Positions 60,909-64,000 of a stretch of 64,000 nucleotides of DNA are shown one piece after another. How positions within the stretch are numbered: position 1 is the stretch's first letter; the number at the start of each line of letters is the position of its first letter. Origin of the DNA: JARRPM01 sp963765545. GTDB taxonomy: Bacteria > Pseudomonadota > Gammaproteobacteria > Pseudomonadales > Halieaceae. The stretch spans positions 806,001 to 870,000 of the forward strand of contig CAVXWW010000004.1 in NCBI GenBank assembly GCA_963765545.1, read 5' to 3'. A program made the position numbers and the translations under genes. Below the pieces are notes generated by a model. That model was not told the DNA's origin. It searched no databases and worked only from the letters and a program-made list of their open reading frames with translations.

Positions 60909-63767
60909 CTAATTATTGCCTGGCTTGTCGTCAGCCAGTGCTTCGTTGATGAATTCTTCCTGCTGCGCCACGTGCAGTGCCATATATCCCGCCGCCGGAG
61001 CAGCCGAGGAGTCGCGACCCACGTAACGCAGATAGATGTCCTTGTTGTGCTGGTGGATTACCCGGCGCATATGATGCTGACTTGAGTACCAGGCCCCCTG
61101 GTTCATGGGCTCCTCCTGGCACCAGACGGCATCGTCCAGATTGGGATACTCATCCAACACCGCCAGCAACTCTTCTTCCGGAAAGGGATACAGTTGCTCG
61201 AGACGCAAAATGGCGATTGTTTCGATGCCGCGTTCCCGCCGGGCCTCACGGAGGTCATAAAACACCTTGCCGCTGCAAAGGACCACCCGGGTCACCCTGG
61301 ACTTGTCCAGCTCGTCCGTTTCATCCATTACATTAAAAAAGCGGCCGTGAGCAAGATCTTCCAGGGAAGACACGGCTTCCTTGTGACGCAGCAGGCTCTT
61401 GGGCGTCATCACCACCAGCGGTTTGCGCAGGGGGCGAATAGCCTGGCGCCGCAACATGTGGAACACCTGGGCCGGCGTCGTCGGCACACAGATCTGGATG
61501 TTGTGCTCAGCACACAGCTGCATGAACCGTTCCAGCCTGGCTGAGGAGTGTTCCGGGCCCTGCCCCTCGTAGCCATGAGGCAGAAACATCGTCAGGCCGC
61601 TAAGGCGCTGCCACTTATGCTCGCCGCTGGTTATGAACTGGTCTATGACCACCTGGGCACCGTTGGCAAAATCGCCGAACTGGGCCTCCCAGATCACCAG
61701 GCCCTGGGGCAAGGTGGTCGAGTAGCCATACTCAAAAGCCAGCACCGCCTCCTCGGACAAGAGTGAGTCATAAATTTTGAATCTGGCCTGGTCAGAAGAG
61801 ATCTGTTGCAGCGGCCGGTAGGTTTTGCCGGTCTTCTGATTGTGCAGAACCGCGTGGCGATGCGAAAAGGTGCCGCGTCCAACGTCCTGCCCGGTAATGC
61901 GCACCGGGTATCCTTCTTTCAGCAGGCTGGCATAGGCCAGGGTTTCGGCAAAACCCCAGTTCATGGGCATGGCGCCGGCGGCCATTTTGCGCCTGTCCTC
62001 GAGTATTTTTGCGACCTGTCGCTGCAAGGGAAAATTATCCGGTGGCACATTCGTATCGTGGGCGAGGCTCTGCAGCTCGTGTATATCCATTCCGGTTTCA
62101 GCGAACTGCGTCCACACGTGACCCAGGTAGGGGGACCAGTCAACGAACAGGGTCTTGTTCGGTTCGGTGACCAGGCTGCTCACCATGGGCTCTCCGCGAT
62201 CCAGGGACTCGCGGTAGCGCTCTGTAAGGAACTTGTCCTCGGCTTCAGTCAATATGCCTGTGTCGATAAGTCTGGCGGCGTAAAGATCACGGCTGGTTTT
62301 GTGCTTGCGAATCTTGGCGTACATAACCGGCTGGGTTACGGCGGGTTCATCCGCCTCGTTGTGGCCACGGCGGCGATAGCAGATAAGGTCGATCACCACA
62401 TCTTTCTTGAACTCGGCACGGAAGTCGACAGCCATCTGGGTGACGAATAGCACCGCCTCAGGGTCATCCGCGTTGACGTGAAAAATAGGGGCCTGAACCA
62501 TTTTGGCAATATCGGTACAGTACTCCGTGGAGCGGGCATCCTCTCGCCGGCTGGTGGTAAAACCCACCTGGTTATTCAGCACGATATGCAGCGTGCCACC
62601 GGTTTTATAGGCCCGGGTCTGGGACATCTGGAATGTCTCCATCACCACGCCCTGCCCGGCGAAAGCGGCATCACCGTGAATAACGATCGGCACCACGAGG
62701 TCGCCGGTTTTGTCGTTGCGCCGTTCCTGGCGCGCTCGCACCGAGCCCTCCACTACGGGTGACACGATTTCAAGGTGGGAGGGGTTGAAAGACAGCGCGA
62801 GGTGAATTTCTCCACCGGGCGTCATCACATTCGATGAAAAACCCTGGTGATACTTAACATCACCAGAACTCTCATACTCCACCCGACCCTCAAACTCGGC
62901 AAACAGCTCCGAGGGTTTTTTGCCCAGTATATTGACCAGTACGTTGAGGCGGCCGCGGTGGGCCATCCCGATCACGATCTCCTGAGCACTATAGGCGCCG
63001 CTGCGCTGGATCATTTCATTCAGCATGGGGATGAGACTTTCACCACCCTCCAGGCCAAAGCGCTTGGTGCCGGGGTATTTCGTGCCCAGGGATTTTTCAA
63101 GCCCCTCGGCCTGGATCAGGCTGCTCAGCAGCTGTAGCCGCACCTCCCGGCCATAATCCGGCGCGGAGCGCACAGATTCCATGCGCTGCATTATCCAGTG
63201 GCGTTGCTCGGTATCGACGATGTGCATGAACTCGGCGCCTACCGTATGACAGTAGGTGCTTTGCAGCGCCTGGACAATTTCACCCAGGGTCGCGTCGGCC
63301 TTGCCGATATGCAGGCTGCCGGTCTGGAACACCGTATCGAAATCTGCCGCGGACAGCTGGTGAAAGGACAGTTCAAGATCAGCTACCTCCTCCCGTTCTG
63401 CCAGTCCGAGAGGGTCCAGCTTGGCTATCTGGTGACCCCGCTGGCGATACGCGGAAATTAACTGAACGACGCGGACCTGTTTGCGCTCGTACTCTGTCGC
63501 CTGGGAATCGTGCTGGAGAGTTGCCTCGGTACGCACCCGCATTTTACTGATCTGGGCGAACCGGTCGCGAACAACGGAGTGGGGAATATCCTGGATTTGG
63601 GGCACCGCTGACTCGACCCGTGGCAACTTGTCAAAATACTCGCGCCACTCCTCGGGAACACCATTGGGGTCCTTGAGATAGTCCTCGTAGAGATCTTCCA
63701 CGTAGGTGGCATTGCCGCCCGCGATATGCGAACTGCGCCACAGCTGTTCCATCGAGCTTTCTTGCAT
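60909..63767 (-). CDS. sucA: 2-oxoglutarate dehydrogenase E1
   Basis: A 952-residue thiamine-diphosphate enzyme. Start MQESSMEQLWRSSHIAGGNA, EYREYF-type N-terminal segment, GMAHRGRLNVLVNILGK, GDAAFAGQGVV thiamine motif and the C-terminal EEPMNQGAW. Length slightly above E. coli SucA (933). The E1 catalyses decarboxylation of 2-oxoglutarate onto lipoyl-E2. It heads sucB-lpdA-sucC-sucD and follows sdhB after 190 bp. Confidence 0.97.
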   Translation of the reverse strand: MQESSMEQLWRSSHIAGGNATYVEDLYEDYLKDPNGVPEEWREYFDKLPRVESAVPQIQDIPHSVVRDRFAQISKMRVRTEATLQHDSQATEYERKQVRVVQLISAYRQRGHQIAKLDPLGLAEREEVADLELSFHQLSAADFDTVFQTGSLHIGKADATLGEIVQALQSTYCHTVGAEFMHIVDTEQRHWIMQRMESVRSAPDYGREVRLQLLSSLIQAEGLEKSLGTKYPGTKRFGLEGGESLIPMLNEMIQRSGAYSAQEIVIGMAHRGRLNVLVNILGKKPSELFAEFEGRVEYESSGDVKYHQGFSSNVMTPGGEIHLALSFNPSHLEIVSPVVEGSVRARQERRNDKTGDLVVPIVIHGDAAFAGQGVVMETFQMSQTRAYKTGGTLHIVLNNQVGFTTSRREDARSTEYCTDIAKMVQAPIFHVNADDPEAVLFVTQMAVDFRAEFKKDVVIDLICYRRRGHNEADEPAVTQPVMYAKIRKHKTSRDLYAARLIDTGILTEAEDKFLTERYRESLDRGEPMVSSLVTEPNKTLFVDWSPYLGHVWTQFAETGMDIHELQSLAHDTNVPPDNFPLQRQVAKILEDRRKMAAGAMPMNWGFAETLAYASLLKEGYPVRITGQDVGRGTFSHRHAVLHNQKTGKTYRPLQQISSDQARFKIYDSLLSEEAVLAFEYGYSTTLPQGLVIWEAQFGDFANGAQVVIDQFITSGEHKWQRLSGLTMFLPHGYEGQGPEHSSARLERFMQLCAEHNIQICVPTTPAQVFHMLRRQAIRPLRKPLVVMTPKSLLRHKEAVSSLEDLAHGRFFNVMDETDELDKSRVTRVVLCSGKVFYDLREARRERGIETIAILRLEQLYPFPEEELLAVLDEYPNLDDAVWCQEEPMNQGAWYSSQHHMRRVIHQHNKDIYLRYVGRDSSAAPAAGYMALHVAQQEEFINEALADDKPGNN

Positions 63768-63923
63768 CTAGACCCTTCCAGCGGGCTGCATCAGCGCCCC
63801 AAAAATACATCAAATGAAGCAGTGTAGCAGCAGTTGGGCGAACCGCGTCTGGCGACCCACCATGATTCCGCCTCCCCTGCTGTGCCGTGTCCTGCTACCA
63901 AATTATCTTATCGCTAAAAAGGC

Positions 63924-63929
63924 ATTATA
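63924..63929 (-). promoter_or_regulatory. Candidate -10 box upstream of sucA
   Basis: A perfect TATAAT on the minus strand, 157 nt before the sucA ATG and just past the sdhB stop. The matching -35 is weak (TTGTGG at 15-nt spacing), so it could be an internal promoter of the sdh-suc cluster or chance in AT-rich DNA. Confidence 0.35.
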
Positions 63930-63957
63930 TTCAGGTAGTTAAAGCCACAACCTAAAG

Positions 63958-64000
63958 TTAAGTAGCACGCGTCAGGAGCATGTTGCGAATATGCCCGATG
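63958..64000 (-). CDS. sdhB: Succinate dehydrogenase iron-sulfur subunit, last 13 codons
   Basis: The minus-strand frame at the window edge ends IGHIRNMLLTRAT then TAA at 63958. This matches the C-terminus of SdhB (AIGHIKSMLLQRNA in E. coli). It lies directly upstream of sucA as in the classic sdhCDAB-suc order. Only 43 bases are inside the window. Confidence 0.75.
   Translation of the reverse strand, partial: IGHIRNMLLTRAT

Noticed and set aside
1..64000. CRISPR array or prophage
   Set aside because: No regularly spaced repeats, cas genes, integrase, terminase or capsid genes were seen.

Overview
The window looks like chromosomal DNA of a GC-rich (high 50s percent by eye) aerobic gammaproteobacterium. 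A marine Halieaceae/Cellvibrionales-type or Pseudomonas-like relative fits best. This rests on the gene set: the sdhB-sucAB-lpdA-sucCD order, a CrbS/CrbR-type acetate-sensing pair, EpmC, YheU, GcvR, PdxB, DUF4892 and an htpG with a heat-shock promoter. Genus cannot be settled from sequence alone.

Layout. 1-7.4 kb: the 5' part of a DcaP-like porin, a LuxR-type response regulator (crbR-like), a VOC protein, a symporter/histidine-kinase fusion (crbS-like) and a DUF481 outer-membrane protein. 7.4-13.5 kb: a compact efflux operon (FUSC pump, NodT-type outer-membrane factor, DUF1656 peptide, HlyD adaptor) followed by an AI-2E-family permease. 13.5-17.5 kb: LLM oxidoreductase, DAHP synthase, CorA/ZntB transporter, glyoxalase II. 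17.5-21.2 kb: DUF501 gene, then a translationally coupled run of lipoprotein cytochrome c, exported FAD lactone oxidase and exported type-III-fold PLP enzyme, the best candidate here for an undescribed periplasmic pathway. 21.3-25 kb: a cobalamin riboswitch with its own promoter ahead of cobO-btuC-btuD-btuF; btuC seems to start at a rare ATT codon. 25.1-26.4 kb: metY.

26.4-29.8 kb is the only clearly accessory stretch. The right end of an IS3-family element lies on its left side and the left end of a similar element on its right side. Between them are an orphan response regulator, about 0.8 kb without convincing genes, and a ketopantoate-reductase-family gene. 30-41 kb returns to core content: tRNA-Leu, an AsmA-family protein, an NSS transporter, a WHy/LEA lipoprotein with an unannotated 54-residue membrane peptide upstream, VOC and carboxymuconolactone-decarboxylase-family genes, tRNA-Ser, queF, yadGH, tRNA-Glu, a tRNA-Gly with a duplicated 5' half, and msrB.

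41-54 kb: metabolic and translation-related genes, mostly on the minus strand (NAD-kinase-like, pdxB, epmC-tusA-yheU, aroC, prmB, alpha/beta hydrolase-sixA-gpsA, htpG), with gcvR and folE on the plus strand. 54-64 kb: pckA, then the operon sucA-sucB-lpdA-sucC-sucD read right to left, with the last 13 codons of sdhB at the window's right edge. The TCA genes, pckA and acetate-sensing CrbSR suggest a carbon economy in which organic acids and acetate matter. No CRISPR array, prophage, rRNA operon or replication origin was seen.
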